A stretch of DNA of 64,000 nt from Hymenobacter polaris (GCF_012927305.1 NZ_JABBGH010000003.1:1151104-1215103), one strand, 5' to 3'. Shown: positions 8,971 to 18,059, counted from the first letter of the stretch. The notes: generated from the letters alone by a model not told the origin. Numbers and translations are program-made.

Positions 8971-9699
8971 ATGCTTCTCAAATCCCTTTTCCTCGCCCTG
9001 CTGGCCCTAGGGGCCGCGCCCGCCCTGGCCCAAACCACCCCCGCGCCCGACCGCGACGGCCTAGGGCGCTACGCCGCGGCCAACCGGGCCCTACCTGCGC
9101 CGCAGCCCGGCCGGCCCCGCGTGGTGCTGCTCGGCAATTCCATCACCGATGCTTGGCCGCGGGCCGACTCGGCGTTTTTTGCCGACCGCCGCTACGAGCT
9201 GGTGGGGCGCGGCATTAGCGGGCAAACCACGCCGCAAATGCTGGTGCGCTTCCGCCAGGACGTGCTGGATTTGCACCCGGCCGTGGTGGTCATCCTGGCC
9301 GGCATCAACGACATCGCCCAAAACACCGGCCCCTACGACCAGCAAGCCACGCTCAACAACATCAAGTCGATGACCGAGCTGGCGCAGGCCCACGGCGTGC
9401 GAGTGGTGCTCAGCTCGGTGCTGCCAGCCTACGATTTTGCCTGGCGCCGCGGCCTCGAGCCCGCGCCCAAGGTGCTGGCCCTCAACCAGCAGCTGCGCGC
9501 CTACGCCGCCGAGCGGGGCGCCACCTACCTCAACTACCACGCGGCCATGGCCGATAGCCGCCAGGGCCTGCCCCCGGCCCTCTCCAAAGACGAGGTGCAC
9601 CCCACCCTGGCCGGCTACCAAGTGATGGAGCCGCTGCTGATGCAGGCCATTGCCCAGGCGCTGAAAACCAAGGAGAAACCCGTTAAAGCCACGCCTTAG
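8971..9699 (+). CDS. Secreted SGNH/GDSL-type esterase
   Basis: 242 residues. An N-terminal signal peptide (LLKSLFLALLALGAAPALA, cleaved before QTT) sends it to the periplasm or outside. Block I is VVLLGNSITDAW (nucleophile Ser, ~51-62), block II contains a Gly in GRGISGQTT, block III is GIND (Asn), and block V is DEVHPTLAGY with the Asp and His of the triad. This is the lysophospholipase L1/rhamnogalacturonan acetylesterase-like branch. The likely role is deacylation of a carbohydrate or lipid ester, with substrate unknown. It is followed 43 bases later by a small secreted protein and may be cotranscribed with it. Confidence 0.85.
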   Translation: MLLKSLFLALLALGAAPALAQTTPAPDRDGLGRYAAANRALPAPQPGRPRVVLLGNSITDAWPRADSAFFADRRYELVGRGISGQTTPQMLVRFRQDVLDLHPAVVVILAGINDIAQNTGPYDQQATLNNIKSMTELAQAHGVRVVLSSVLPAYDFAWRRGLEPAPKVLALNQQLRAYAAERGATYLNYHAAMADSRQGLPPALSKDEVHPTLAGYQVMEPLLMQAIAQALKTKEKPVKATP

Positions 9700-9729
9700 C
9701 CGAGTTGCGGGGCCTAGGGCGCCGTCGCC

Positions 9730-9737
9730 TAGCTTTG
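9730..9737 (+). promoter_or_regulatory. Bacteroidota -7 box TAGCTTTG
   Basis: A perfect TAnnTTTG match ending 5 bases before the ATG at 9743. Transcription would then begin at or very near the start codon, giving a leaderless mRNA. I see no convincing -33 TTG at 19 bases. Confidence 0.45.
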
Positions 9738-9742
9738 GGCCC

Positions 9743-10195
9743 ATGAAGAACCTCCTGCTACTGGCGCTGCTGCCCGCCCTGCCGGCCCTGGCCCAAACCG
9801 CGCCTAGCCCCCTGCCCGCCAACGTAGGCGTGCGGCGCGTCATAATTGGCTCTGACACGCCGCCCGAGCCGCAAGCCGATGCGGAAGCTGCCCGGCTAAC
9901 GGGCCAGCTTGGCCTGAGCCCAGCGCAAGCCACCCAGGTGCGCGCCGCCGCGCTGGTGCAGTACCAGGCCCGCCAGGCCAAGCTGCGCCGGCTCGAAGCC
10001 GCTCACGCGCAGGGCCGCATCCCGCTCGATGCGGAGGATAAAGCAATTGAGGATAACTTCGAGGCGCAGCTACATGCCATTTGCACGCCCGAGCAGTACC
10101 AGAAGCACCAGCTCATCCGCGCCCGCTTCCGCCGCCTCCGCGCCCGCGCCGACTCGCTGCGCCAGGCCGGGCCGGCGCCCGTTGCGCCCCATTAA
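9743..10195 (+). CDS. Small secreted helical protein, Spy/LTXXQ-like
   Basis: 150 residues with a clear signal peptide (KNLLLLALLPALPALA, then QTAPS). The mature part is Ala/Arg/Gln-rich and helical (e.g. LTGQLGLSPAQATQVRAAAL and a YQKHQLIRARFRRLRARADSL tail without its final Leu). The LGLSPAQATQV stretch resembles the LTxxQ repeat of Spy/CpxP-type periplasmic proteins. A periplasmic chaperone-like role is inferred from this weak resemblance only. It is followed by two hairpins that separate it from the convergent DUF2723 gene. Confidence 0.65.
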   Translation: MKNLLLLALLPALPALAQTAPSPLPANVGVRRVIIGSDTPPEPQADAEAARLTGQLGLSPAQATQVRAAALVQYQARQAKLRRLEAAHAQGRIPLDAEDKAIEDNFEAQLHAICTPEQYQKHQLIRARFRRLRARADSLRQAGPAPVAPH

Positions 10196-10217
10196 CCGGG
10201 AAGTGTACACAGGCATA

Positions 10218-10260
10218 AATAGCACGCCATGCTTCAACAAGCTCAGCATGGCGTGCTATT
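10218..10260. terminator. Hairpin downstream of the small secreted protein
   Basis: AATAGCACGCCATGC pairs with GCATGGCGTGCTATT around an 11-base loop, followed by TTATA. It is a probable terminator or processing hairpin 3' of the rightward gene. Confidence 0.6.
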
Positions 10261-10287
10261 TTATACATAATAAGGTCCCGTTAACAG

Positions 10288-10349
10288 CTCCCAACAGCCA
10301 AAAGGCCGCCCTGCTCCGAGAAGCAGGGCGGCCTTTTGGCTGTTGGGAG
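10288..10349. terminator. Bidirectional terminator, perfect 28-bp stem
   Basis: CTCCCAACAGCCAAAAGGCC... pairs perfectly with ...GGCCTTTTGGCTGTTGGGAG around CCGAG. It sits between convergent genes and ends just before the DUF2723 stop codon. The internal AAAA/TTTT blocks give it a U-rich side on both strands. Confidence 0.7.
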
Positions 10350-10359
10350 GCCCTAGGGC

Positions 10360-13359
10360 CTACTGCTGCTGCGCGCGCAGGTAGGGCTCCAGCACGGCGT
10401 AGGCTTTCTTGGCCCGCGCCTCGTCGTGCACCAGCGGGTTGCTGGCGGCTTGGTAGATGCTTTGCAGCACGTAAAGGTACTGGCGCTGGCTGTCGTCGAA
10501 GAGGGCGCCGTCGTGGCTCTGGTAGTAGTTGAGCACCTGGATGCTGCGCGTGGTGAGCTTGTCCATGATGTCGTCGGCCTTGGCTTTTTCGCCGCCGGCC
10601 ACCAGCGCCGGAATCAGCTGCGGCGTGTAGTAGTCGTAGGGGATGGCCGCGTCGGGCATTACGGCCAGGCACTTGCTGGCTACTTCCTTGGCCTTGGCCG
10701 TGTTGCCTTCGGCCAGGTAGGCGTTGGCCAGGCGGGCAAACTTATCGCGGTAGTTGGCCGGGAAGCGCAGGTTGTTTTCGTCGTAGAAGATGTTGGCGTT
10801 ACTCAGCCCGCGGTAGCGGAATACGTTCATCAGCTCATTGTAGCAGATGGGTTTCTCCACGTAGCCTTCCTCGCCGCGCTTGTCGTAGTTGGGGTCGCGC
10901 AGGGGCAGCAGGCGGTAGGCCATGCCTTCGAGCTGGAAGTAGGGCTCCAGGTTCATGTAGTCGGAGGGCGTCACCGTCGAGCTGAAGTAGATGGGCCGCT
11001 TCCAGTTGTTAGTGGCAATCATGTCCAGAATCACCAGATTCTTCTTTTCAATAGCGCGCTTGCCCATGCTCCAGCGCAACTCGCTCACCAGCTGGTTTTG
11101 GCGGTCGGCCGGCACAATGCCTAGGGTCTTCACGGCGGCCGTATCCACCTTCATAAAGAACTTGGGCGTGGGATAGGTGCTGGTAGTGTAGCCGCCTTCC
11201 GAGTACTTCAGCAGCGGGCTGCCCGAACCCACCAGGCCGATGAACTGCTTGAGGTCGAGGCTATCCACGGCTGCGTTGGGCATGAAGGGCAGCATGTCGT
11301 TGTTGCCCTGGGCGTAGGCCGCGTCGCCCATCGAAATGGGCAGCGGCGCCGACTTGTACGAGGGCCGCTTCATCTGGGCAATGTACCAGTCGGTGTTCAG
11401 GTACGAAAGCACCGCCACGCGCACGTCGGTGCGCACGCCCTCCACCTCCTGCACGTACCAGAGTGGGAAGGTGTCGTTGTCGCCGTTGGTGAACAGGATG
11501 GCGTTCGGGGCGCACGAGTTCAGCAGGTTACGGGCCGAATCGACCGAGTTGTAGCGGCCCGAGCGGTCGTGGTCGTTCCAGCCCTGCGCCGCCAGAATGG
11601 CCGGTGCGCCCAACCCCAGCAGCACCGCTACGCCGGTGCGCAGGTTGTCGGCCTTAAGAACGGCTTGCAGGGCCTGCGCGATGCCGATGACCCCTAGGCC
11701 AATCCAGATGGCAAAGGCAAACGTGGCCCCGGTAAAGGTGTAGTCCCGCTCGCGCGGCTCAAGCGGCGGCTGGTTGAGGTACACCACAATGGCAATGCCC
11801 GTAAACAGGAACAAGAGGCCCACAATGAGCGCGTCGTGGCCGCGCCGCCGCAGCTGCACAAACAAGCCAATGAGGCCCAGGATGAGCGGAATGGCGAAGA
11901 AATTGTTGCGCGCGAAGCTCTGGCCGATGCGCGCCGGCACGGTGCTGGCGCTGGGCGCAAACGGCGTAAGTACGCCCGCCTGTTGAATGTCAGAATCGCG
12001 CCCGATGTAGTTCCAGCCGAAGTAGCGCCAGAACATGTGCCCAATCTGGTAGCGGAACAAAAAGCCCAGGTTTTGGCCCATCGTGGGCTTTTGACCCTCC
12101 ACCAGGTCGGGTATCCACTTCTTATACTCTTGAATATGAGCCGGGTCGGGGCTGTAGATGCGGGGCAGCAGCATCTTGTCGGCGTCGGCGTAGCCGGGCT
12201 CCTGGGCGCGGGGCAGAATCTCGACGTACTTGCCGCCTTCGCGCCGGTAGCGCGGGGTGCCGTCCTCATAGTGGTCAGGCTGGGCGTTGTACTGCGGGCC
12301 GTAGAGCAGGGGCCGCGAGCCGTACTGCTCGCGCTTGAGGTAGCTCACGAACGAGAGCACGTCCGAGGGGTCGTTCTCGTTGATGGTGGGCTTAAAGGCG
12401 GCCCGGATGGGCACAATCAGGTAGGTAGAGTAGCCGATGAGGATAAACACGAAGCACAACATGCTGGTGTTCAATAGCTGGCTGCGGCGCTGAAACGACT
12501 GCCGGAAGCCCAGCCAAATCAGCCCCACGAACAGCCCCAGGAAGATAAGCAAGCCCGCGTCGAAGGGTAGGCCGATGCTGTTGACGAAGAACACCTCGAA
12601 CGAGCCCGCCAGCGTGGGCAGGCCCGGAATGATGCCCACCAGCACCGAGCCCACAATCACCAGGCTCACCACCAGTGTGATAACCCCGCCCAAGACAGTT
12701 GGGTTAGGGTGGCGGCGGTAGTAGTAGATAAGGGCCAGGGCGGGCACGGCCAGCAAATTGAGCAAGTGCACCCCGATGCTCAGGCCAATGACGTAGGCAA
12801 TCAGAATCAGCCACTTATCGGCGTCGGGCTCGTCGGCGCGCTCCTCCCACTTCAGCATTATCCACACCACCGCTGCCGTGCACAAGCTCGACATGGCGTA
12901 GACCTCGCCCTCGACGGCGTTGAACCAGAACGAGTCGGAGAAGGCAAACGAGAGCGCGCCCACCGCCCCGGCCCCGAGGATAAGCCAGATTTGCAGACTG
13001 GTGGGCTCGGGCGTCTCGGTCTCGAACTCGGTGCGGGCCAGCAGCAGCTTGCGGGCCATGCGCGTGATTATCCAGAACAGAAACAGCACGGTAAACGCGC
13101 TGCTCAGCCCCGAGAGGGCGTTGATGAGCGGGGCCACGTGTTCGCGGTTGCCGAAGCTGAGCAGCGAGAGGAGGCGGCCCAGGATGAGGAAGGTGGGGGC
13201 GCCGGGGGGGTGGGGCACCAGCAGCTTGTAGGAGCAGGCGATGAACTCGCCGCAGTCCCAGAACGAGGCCGTGGGCTCGAGCGTGAGCAGGTACGTGGCC
13301 AGAGCCAGGGCAAAGACCACCCAGCCCACCAGGTTATTCAACCTATTAAACGATTGCAT
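10360..13359 (-). CDS. DUF2723 (GT117-like) polytopic membrane protein
   Basis: 999 residues from the ATG at 13357-13359; an upstream alternative start would add 19 unlikely residues. The signature near the N-terminus (TASFWDCGEFIACSYKL, followed by PHPPGAPTF) is diagnostic of DUF2723, classed as GT117 and related in fold to GT-C protein O-mannosyltransferases. About a dozen hydrophobic helices occupy residues ~10-560. A soluble C-terminal domain (~590-999) includes FTNGDNDTFPLWYVQE and TPR-like helices near the end. The likely role is transfer of sugar from a lipid carrier to exported proteins; Bacteroidota possess general O-glycosylation, but assigning it here is inference. Transcription is leftward toward a bidirectional terminator. 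Confidence 0.85.
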   Translation of the reverse strand: MQSFNRLNNLVGWVVFALALATYLLTLEPTASFWDCGEFIACSYKLLVPHPPGAPTFLILGRLLSLLSFGNREHVAPLINALSGLSSAFTVLFLFWIITRMARKLLLARTEFETETPEPTSLQIWLILGAGAVGALSFAFSDSFWFNAVEGEVYAMSSLCTAAVVWIMLKWEERADEPDADKWLILIAYVIGLSIGVHLLNLLAVPALALIYYYRRHPNPTVLGGVITLVVSLVIVGSVLVGIIPGLPTLAGSFEVFFVNSIGLPFDAGLLIFLGLFVGLIWLGFRQSFQRRSQLLNTSMLCFVFILIGYSTYLIVPIRAAFKPTINENDPSDVLSFVSYLKREQYGSRPLLYGPQYNAQPDHYEDGTPRYRREGGKYVEILPRAQEPGYADADKMLLPRIYSPDPAHIQEYKKWIPDLVEGQKPTMGQNLGFLFRYQIGHMFWRYFGWNYIGRDSDIQQAGVLTPFAPSASTVPARIGQSFARNNFFAIPLILGLIGLFVQLRRRGHDALIVGLLFLFTGIAIVVYLNQPPLEPRERDYTFTGATFAFAIWIGLGVIGIAQALQAVLKADNLRTGVAVLLGLGAPAILAAQGWNDHDRSGRYNSVDSARNLLNSCAPNAILFTNGDNDTFPLWYVQEVEGVRTDVRVAVLSYLNTDWYIAQMKRPSYKSAPLPISMGDAAYAQGNNDMLPFMPNAAVDSLDLKQFIGLVGSGSPLLKYSEGGYTTSTYPTPKFFMKVDTAAVKTLGIVPADRQNQLVSELRWSMGKRAIEKKNLVILDMIATNNWKRPIYFSSTVTPSDYMNLEPYFQLEGMAYRLLPLRDPNYDKRGEEGYVEKPICYNELMNVFRYRGLSNANIFYDENNLRFPANYRDKFARLANAYLAEGNTAKAKEVASKCLAVMPDAAIPYDYYTPQLIPALVAGGEKAKADDIMDKLTTRSIQVLNYYQSHDGALFDDSQRQYLYVLQSIYQAASNPLVHDEARAKKAYAVLEPYLRAQQQ

Positions 13360-13544
13360 ACGGGAAAATAGCTGTGGAAATAGAGCCCATGTGCTGGATG
13401 TGAAAATGATTGCCAACCGTGCTAAAGCACCTGCGGACGCTTCATTTCTACATTTTTACATCCGCCTTATTCCTTACATTTTGGATTAGCCCCCAAAAGT
13501 AGCAACAACCCGCCGAGGGTTGCGCTGCCTAGCCCCTAGGGTCC

Positions 13545-13574
13545 AAAAAAGGCCGCCCCCTCGCGGAAGCGGCC
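13545..13574 (-). terminator. Terminator of the plastocyanin/T9SS gene
   Basis: Read leftward: a GGCCGC...GCGGCC stem followed by TTTTTT. It lies 3' of the gene ending at 13597. Confidence 0.7.
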
Positions 13575-13596
13575 CCTAGGCAAGCGTAGTATCGCG

Positions 13597-14238
13597 CTAC
13601 AGCACGGTCAGGCGTTTCGTTACCAGCGTCTTATCGTTCACCAGCAACGAGCAGAAATAGAGGCCGGGCGGCAAGTCACTCAGGTCGAGGGCCACGCCGT
13701 CGGCGGCGGGTGTGTTTTCGGGGCGCACGGGCAGGCGGCGCACTTCGCTGCCTAGCACGTTGCTCAGGCGCACCTTGTAGTCGGCGCCGCCGGGGCCACT
13801 CACTTGCAGGGTGGTTTGGCCGCGGGCCGGGTTGGGAAACACGCTGAGGGCCGGCACAGGGCTCTGGCCCTGCCCGGTGGCCAGCGCCGCCTGCACCGTG
13901 ATGGTACCTACCATGCCTACGTAGCCGGTGCTCGTTTGGCCCGCGTGGACGGTGCAGTGGTAGGGATAGGAGCCGGCCTGCGCAAAAGTGACAATTTGGC
14001 TGGCGTTGCTGCTGCTGAGCGTGAAGGTGGGCCAGGCCGCGGGCGAGGAATCGGACATGGTGGGGTGCACCCCCGACACCCAGGTGAACTTCACCGCGTC
14101 GCCCACGCGCAGGGAGGGCAGCGCCTGAGGCGAATATGAGTTCTCGCCGTTGGGGCCGATTTTCACCTCGTAGGTGGTGGCCATGGCCACGCGCAGCCCC
14201 AGGATAGTACTAAAAATTAGGGTAGCGAAGCGCGTCAT
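13597..14238 (-). CDS. Plastocyanin/cupredoxin-domain protein with T9SS type A sorting tail
   Basis: 213 residues with a signal peptide (FATLIFSTILGLRVAMA). The cupredoxin domain (~22-115) keeps type I copper ligands: His in SGVHPT and Cys/His in YPYHCTVHAGQ, with a downstream Met in YVGMVG. The C-terminal ~80 residues (LSVFPNPARGQTTLQV to LVTKRLTVL) form a Por secretion tail directing the protein through the type IX system to the cell surface or outside. This makes it a surface copper electron carrier or copper binder. It is monocistronic, with its own terminator downstream. Confidence 0.85.
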   Translation of the reverse strand: MTRFATLIFSTILGLRVAMATTYEVKIGPNGENSYSPQALPSLRVGDAVKFTWVSGVHPTMSDSSPAAWPTFTLSSSNASQIVTFAQAGSYPYHCTVHAGQTSTGYVGMVGTITVQAALATGQGQSPVPALSVFPNPARGQTTLQVSGPGGADYKVRLSNVLGSEVRRLPVRPENTPAADGVALDLSDLPPGLYFCSLLVNDKTLVTKRLTVL

Positions 14239-14473
14239 AGGAGGGCGGGTAAAGGAAGGCGATGGACAAGAGCGGCGCCGGCTTGGTAAGCTAGAGGCAA
14301 CTTAACCAGCCGGCAATGAACCTGCTGTGAACAAGCACCGTGCCGGGTCGCTTAGTTCCGGTTCAGCTAGCCAAAAATACCTTATTGCCGGCCCGCTCGG
14401 TCACGCCGCTCGACCAACGGCCCTAGGGCATCGGCCAAGGCACCAGGGCTCGCGCGCGGCCCACCCCGCCGCG

Positions 14474-15232
14474 CTACAGGTGCCGGATTTCCTGCAGGCC
14501 GAAGCGGCGCACGGTGCCCGCTATTTCTACCGCCAGCTGGCCGTCGGCCTCTACGCCCACGATGCAGCCCTGCACCCGCTGCCCACCTACCTCAAACGGG
14601 TGCCACTCCTGGTAGCGGTACAGCACCCCTAGGTAGTCGCGCCGCAGCTCGCCTACGCGGCCGGCCCGCAGCTGCAGGTAGCGTGCCTCTAGGCACTCGA
14701 GCAGGCGGGCGGCCAGCTCTTCGCGCCGGAAGTAACGGCCCGTGAGCAAACTAAGCGAAGTAGGCGTGGGCAGGCCAAAATGCCGCTGGTTCACATTTAA
14801 TCCCAAACCCACGACGCTAGCCTGAATCATTGCGCCGCCCAGGGTGTTCTCAATGAGAATTCCCCCTAGCTTCTGCTGGCCGAAATACAGGTCGTTGGGC
14901 CACTTGAGGCGCAACTGCTCGGCAGCCGGCAAAAACAGCGCCGCCCAATCGTGGGCGGCCAGCGCCACCGCCTGGCTCAGTGAAAACTGCTGGGTGGCGG
15001 CTAAAAAAGTGGGCTTCCACACCACCGAAAGCGTTAGGTTTTCGGCAGGGGCAGCCTGCCAGGTGTTGCCGCGCTGGCCCCGGCCAGCCGTCTGGTCGTC
15101 GGTTATGACGGTGCAGCCTTCACTGGCCCGGTTTTCGCGCAACAGTTGGTGCGCTTCCGTGTTGGTAGAAGGGCAGGCCGGCAACCAAATGAGTTGCTGG
15201 CCCGTGAAGATAGTATTAGGGCTGATGACCAC
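14474..15232 (-). CDS. birA: Biotin-[acetyl-CoA carboxylase] ligase
   Basis: 252 residues from a GTG at 15230-15232. The biotinoyl-AMP loop GRGQRGNTW (~51-59) and the KWPNDLYF motif (~109-116) with KLGGILIE are diagnostic of BirA catalytic domains. There is no N-terminal winged-helix domain, so it is a group I, non-repressing ligase. It attaches biotin to the carboxyl carrier protein of acetyl-CoA carboxylase. Divergent from rsfS; the two start codons are about 48 bases apart, so their promoters overlap or face each other. This birA-rsfS-ftsH arrangement is common in Bacteroidota. Confidence 0.92.
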   Translation of the reverse strand: MVISPNTIFTGQQLIWLPACPSTNTEAHQLLRENRASEGCTVITDDQTAGRGQRGNTWQAAPAENLTLSVVWKPTFLAATQQFSLSQAVALAAHDWAALFLPAAEQLRLKWPNDLYFGQQKLGGILIENTLGGAMIQASVVGLGLNVNQRHFGLPTPTSLSLLTGRYFRREELAARLLECLEARYLQLRAGRVGELRRDYLGVLYRYQEWHPFEVGGQRVQGCIVGVEADGQLAVEIAGTVRRFGLQEIRHL

Positions 15233-15280
15233 GCAGTTTAGCAGTCGTACCTTAGCTTAGTTAAAACGAAAACGCACTCT

Positions 15281-15673
15281 ATGAAGAGCACCCAGGTCCG
15301 GCAGGATTCGGACACATTGGCAGAAATCGCCGTTCGCGGCTTGCAAGAACGCAAAGGGCAGGACATCGTCGTGCTCAATTTGAAAGAGTTGAAAAACGCG
15401 GTAGCCGACTACTTTGTTATCTGCTCGGCTTCCAGCGATACTCAGCTCGACGCGCTGGCCCGCTCGGTAGAAGAAGAAGTAGAAAAAGTAACCGGCCAGG
15501 CTCCCTGGCAAAGCGAGGGCCGCACCAACCGCGAGTGGGTACTGCTGGACTATGTAGATGTGGTCGTGCACGTTTTCCTGCGCGACCGGCGCCAGTTCTA
15601 CGCGCTCGAAGAGCTGTGGGGTGATGCCAAGATTACCTACGTGGAAGATACGGCCGACGTGGCGCGCCACTAG
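15281..15673 (+). CDS. rsfS: Ribosome silencing factor RsfS (Iojap)
   Basis: 130 residues. The typical fold segments are visible: DIVVLNLKEL, ADYFVICSASSDTQLDAL, the WVLLDYVDVVVHVF strand pair and YALEELWGDAK near the C-terminus. The protein binds ribosomal protein uL14 and blocks subunit joining during starvation. It is upstream of ftsH, separated by about 184 bases that contain competing hairpins, so coupling with ftsH may depend on read-through. Confidence 0.93.
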   Translation: MKSTQVRQDSDTLAEIAVRGLQERKGQDIVVLNLKELKNAVADYFVICSASSDTQLDALARSVEEEVEKVTGQAPWQSEGRTNREWVLLDYVDVVVHVFLRDRRQFYALEELWGDAKITYVEDTADVARH

Positions 15674-15680
15674 TTGCTAG

Positions 15681-15727
15681 GGCCGGGCTGGCTGCCAAGC
15701 CCGGCCAGCGTGCGCGGCTGGCCGGGC
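15681..15727 (+). promoter_or_regulatory. Competing hairpins between rsfS and ftsH
   Basis: Three segments: GGCCGGGCT (15681-15689), AGCCCGGCC/CCCGGCCAGC (15698-15709) and GCTGGCCGGGC (15717-15727). The middle one can pair perfectly with either flank but not both. No T-run follows, so simple intrinsic termination is not obvious. Confidence 0.45.
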
Positions 15728-15821
15728 GGTAGTAGTTACAAGATTTGGGCTTTACGCGTTGGCATAAAATACCTAACCCAATTCGTGCGTCTACTACCAG
15801 GTGCTCGGCACGCGCCGCCGC

Positions 15822-15836
15822 TTACTAACTTAGTAA
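15822..15836. promoter_or_regulatory. 15-bp palindrome upstream of ftsH
   Basis: TTACTAA-C-TTAGTAA is a perfect inverted repeat ending 21 bases before the ftsH start codon, in an AT-rich stretch. It is a candidate operator. Confidence 0.4.
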
Positions 15837-15857
15837 CCAATTAGTTTTTAATCATTT

Positions 15858-17930
15858 ATGTCCGATACGACGCCCCCTAAGCGCCGCAAGCCGTCGCTGC
15901 CCACGCCCACTCCCCGGCCGGGAGTGCAGCTTTGGGTTATGGCCGGGCTGCTGGTGCTGTTCACCGGCCTGTTATTCTTCAATAACCGCAACGCCCCCAT
16001 TAAAATCAACCAGCAGCGCTTTGAGCAGATGCTGGCCGCCGGCGACGTCAAAGACGTCACCGTCGTGAACAAGCAGGTAGTGGAGGTAGACCTCAAGCCC
16101 AGCGCCGAGCAGAAAGCCCCCTACAAGAATGAGCTGCTGTCGCAGCGCGGCCCGCTCATGGGCGACCGCGGCGCGCAGTACTACTTCCCGGTGCTCGATT
16201 CCAAGCTGTTTCAGGAGCAGTTGGATAAGCTGCAGGCCAACGTGCCGGCCGGCCAGCAGGTGCCCCTGAACGTGACCGACCGCCAAAGCATCTTCGACTT
16301 CATCAGCGGCTACGGGCTCATCATTCTGAGCGTGGTGCTGTTCGTGTTCCTCATGCGCCGCATGAGCAGCGCGGGTGGTCCGGGCGGCCAAATCTTCAAC
16401 ATCGGCAAGAGCCGCGCTGCCCTCTTCGAAGGCGGTGATAAGGTGAAGATTACGTTTAAGGACGTGGCCGGCCTGGAAGAAGCCAAGGAGGAAGTGCAAG
16501 AGATTGTGGAGTTCCTCAAGAACCCCAGCAAGTTCACCATCCTAGGGGGTAAGATTCCGAAAGGCGCCCTGCTGGTAGGGCCTCCTGGCACCGGCAAAAC
16601 GCTGCTGGCCAAGGCCGTAGCTGGCGAGGCCGACGTGCCCTTTTTCTCGCTATCGGGCTCCGACTTCGTAGAGATGTTTGTGGGCGTGGGCGCGGCCCGT
16701 GTGCGCGACCTCTTTAAGCAAGCCAAGGCCAAGGCGCCGTGCATCATCTTCATCGACGAGATTGATGCCGTGGGCCGCTCGCGCAGCAAGGGCGCCATGC
16801 CCGGCGGCAACGACGAGCGCGAAAACACCCTCAACTCGCTGCTGGTGGAGATGGACGGCTTCGGCACCGACTCGGGCGTTATCATCCTGGCTGCCACCAA
16901 CCGCCCCGATACCCTCGACTCGGCCCTACTGCGCCCCGGCCGCTTCGACCGCCAGATTAGCATCGACAAGCCCGATATCGTGGGCCGCACCCAGATTTTC
17001 AACGTGCACCTTAAGCCCCTGACCCTAGGGCCCGACGTGGACGCCAAGAAGCTCTCGGCCATGACCCCCGGCTTTGCGGGTGCCGAAATCGCCAACGTCT
17101 GCAACGAGGCTGCCCTTATTGCCGCCCGCCGCGACAAGAAGATGATTACGGCCCAAGATTTCACCGACGCTATCGACCGCGTAATCGGCGGCCTGGAGAA
17201 GAAGAACAAGATTATCAGCCCCGGCGAGAAGAAAATTGTAGCTTACCACGAGGCTGGCCACGCTATCGCCGGCTGGTTTCTAGAGCACTGCGACCCGCTG
17301 GTGAAGGTGAGCATCGTGCCCCGCGGCGTTGCCGCGCTCGGCTACGCGCAGTACCTGCCCAAGGAGCAATTTCTATACAATACCGAGCAGCTGATTGACG
17401 AGATGTGCATGGCCCTAGGGGGCCGCGCCGCCGAGGAATTGGTATTTGGTAAAATCTCGACCGGCGCGCTGAGCGACCTCGAGCGCATTACCAAAATGGC
17501 CTATAGCATCGTGACGATGTACGGCATGAACGCCAAGCTTGGCAACGTGTCGTTCTACGACTCCAAGGGCCAAGGTGAATACGGCTTCACCAAGCCGTAT
17601 TCGGAAGCTACCTCGCAAATGATTGACGAAGAGGTGCGTAGCATCATCGAGCAGTCATATGTGCGCACCAAGGAGCTGCTGACCGAGCGCCGCCACGAGC
17701 TGGAGGTAATTGCCAAGGAACTGCTGGAGAAAGAAGTGCTGCTGCAAGACGACCTCGAGCGCCTGGTAGGCCCGCGCCCCAACGGCGCCCAAACCAACTA
17801 CCAGGCCCACATGGCCGGTACTGACCGCTCGGAAACCGCTACCGACCTGCGCCGCGAGCACCCCGACGCATTAACCGGCGACCTGCCCGAGCTGCACTTA
17901 CCCGGCCAGCCTGAGTCAGAGCCCGTGTAG
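15858..17930 (+). CDS. ftsH: ATP-dependent zinc metalloprotease FtsH
   Basis: 690 residues. Helix 1 is at ~25-43 (LWVMAGLLVLFTGLLFF), then the periplasmic domain, with helix 2 at ~152-170. The AAA module has Walker A GPPGTGKT (~238), Walker B IIFIDEIDA (~296) and the second region of homology with TNRPDTLDSALLRPGRFDR. The zinc site is HEAGH (~463). The C-terminal tail is acidic and unstructured. It degrades misfolded membrane proteins and regulatory proteins such as LpxC. A terminator follows directly; the promoter region includes the palindrome at 15822. Confidence 0.96.
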   Translation: MSDTTPPKRRKPSLPTPTPRPGVQLWVMAGLLVLFTGLLFFNNRNAPIKINQQRFEQMLAAGDVKDVTVVNKQVVEVDLKPSAEQKAPYKNELLSQRGPLMGDRGAQYYFPVLDSKLFQEQLDKLQANVPAGQQVPLNVTDRQSIFDFISGYGLIILSVVLFVFLMRRMSSAGGPGGQIFNIGKSRAALFEGGDKVKITFKDVAGLEEAKEEVQEIVEFLKNPSKFTILGGKIPKGALLVGPPGTGKTLLAKAVAGEADVPFFSLSGSDFVEMFVGVGAARVRDLFKQAKAKAPCIIFIDEIDAVGRSRSKGAMPGGNDERENTLNSLLVEMDGFGTDSGVIILAATNRPDTLDSALLRPGRFDRQISIDKPDIVGRTQIFNVHLKPLTLGPDVDAKKLSAMTPGFAGAEIANVCNEAALIAARRDKKMITAQDFTDAIDRVIGGLEKKNKIISPGEKKIVAYHEAGHAIAGWFLEHCDPLVKVSIVPRGVAALGYAQYLPKEQFLYNTEQLIDEMCMALGGRAAEELVFGKISTGALSDLERITKMAYSIVTMYGMNAKLGNVSFYDSKGQGEYGFTKPYSEATSQMIDEEVRSIIEQSYVRTKELLTERRHELEVIAKELLEKEVLLQDDLERLVGPRPNGAQTNYQAHMAGTDRSETATDLRREHPDALTGDLPELHLPGQPESEPV

Positions 17931-17962
17931 AGCTGCGTGACGCGCTGCTAGTTAGCCAAGTA

Positions 17963-18000
17963 AACGGCCAGCTTCTATCCGGAAGCTGGCCGTTTTTTTA
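17963..18000 (+). terminator. ftsH terminator
   Basis: AACGGCCAGCTTC-tatcc-GGAAGCTGGCCGTT followed by a T-run. A strong intrinsic terminator. Confidence 0.85.
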
Positions 18001-18051
18001 GCGCCCAAGGTACCCTAGGGGCTTCGCCGCCGGGCGCGTGCGGCGCGTTCC

Positions 18052-18059
18052 TACCTTTG
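18052..18059 (+). promoter_or_regulatory. -7 box TACCTTTG, leaderless arrangement
   Basis: A perfect TAnnTTTG match ending 5 bases before the ATG at 18065. No clear -33 element at the expected distance. Confidence 0.5.

Noticed and set aside
9091..9981. Antisense open frame over the SGNH hydrolase (296 codons)
   Set aside because: The forward frame has signal peptide and SGNH blocks; the antisense frame has no motif.
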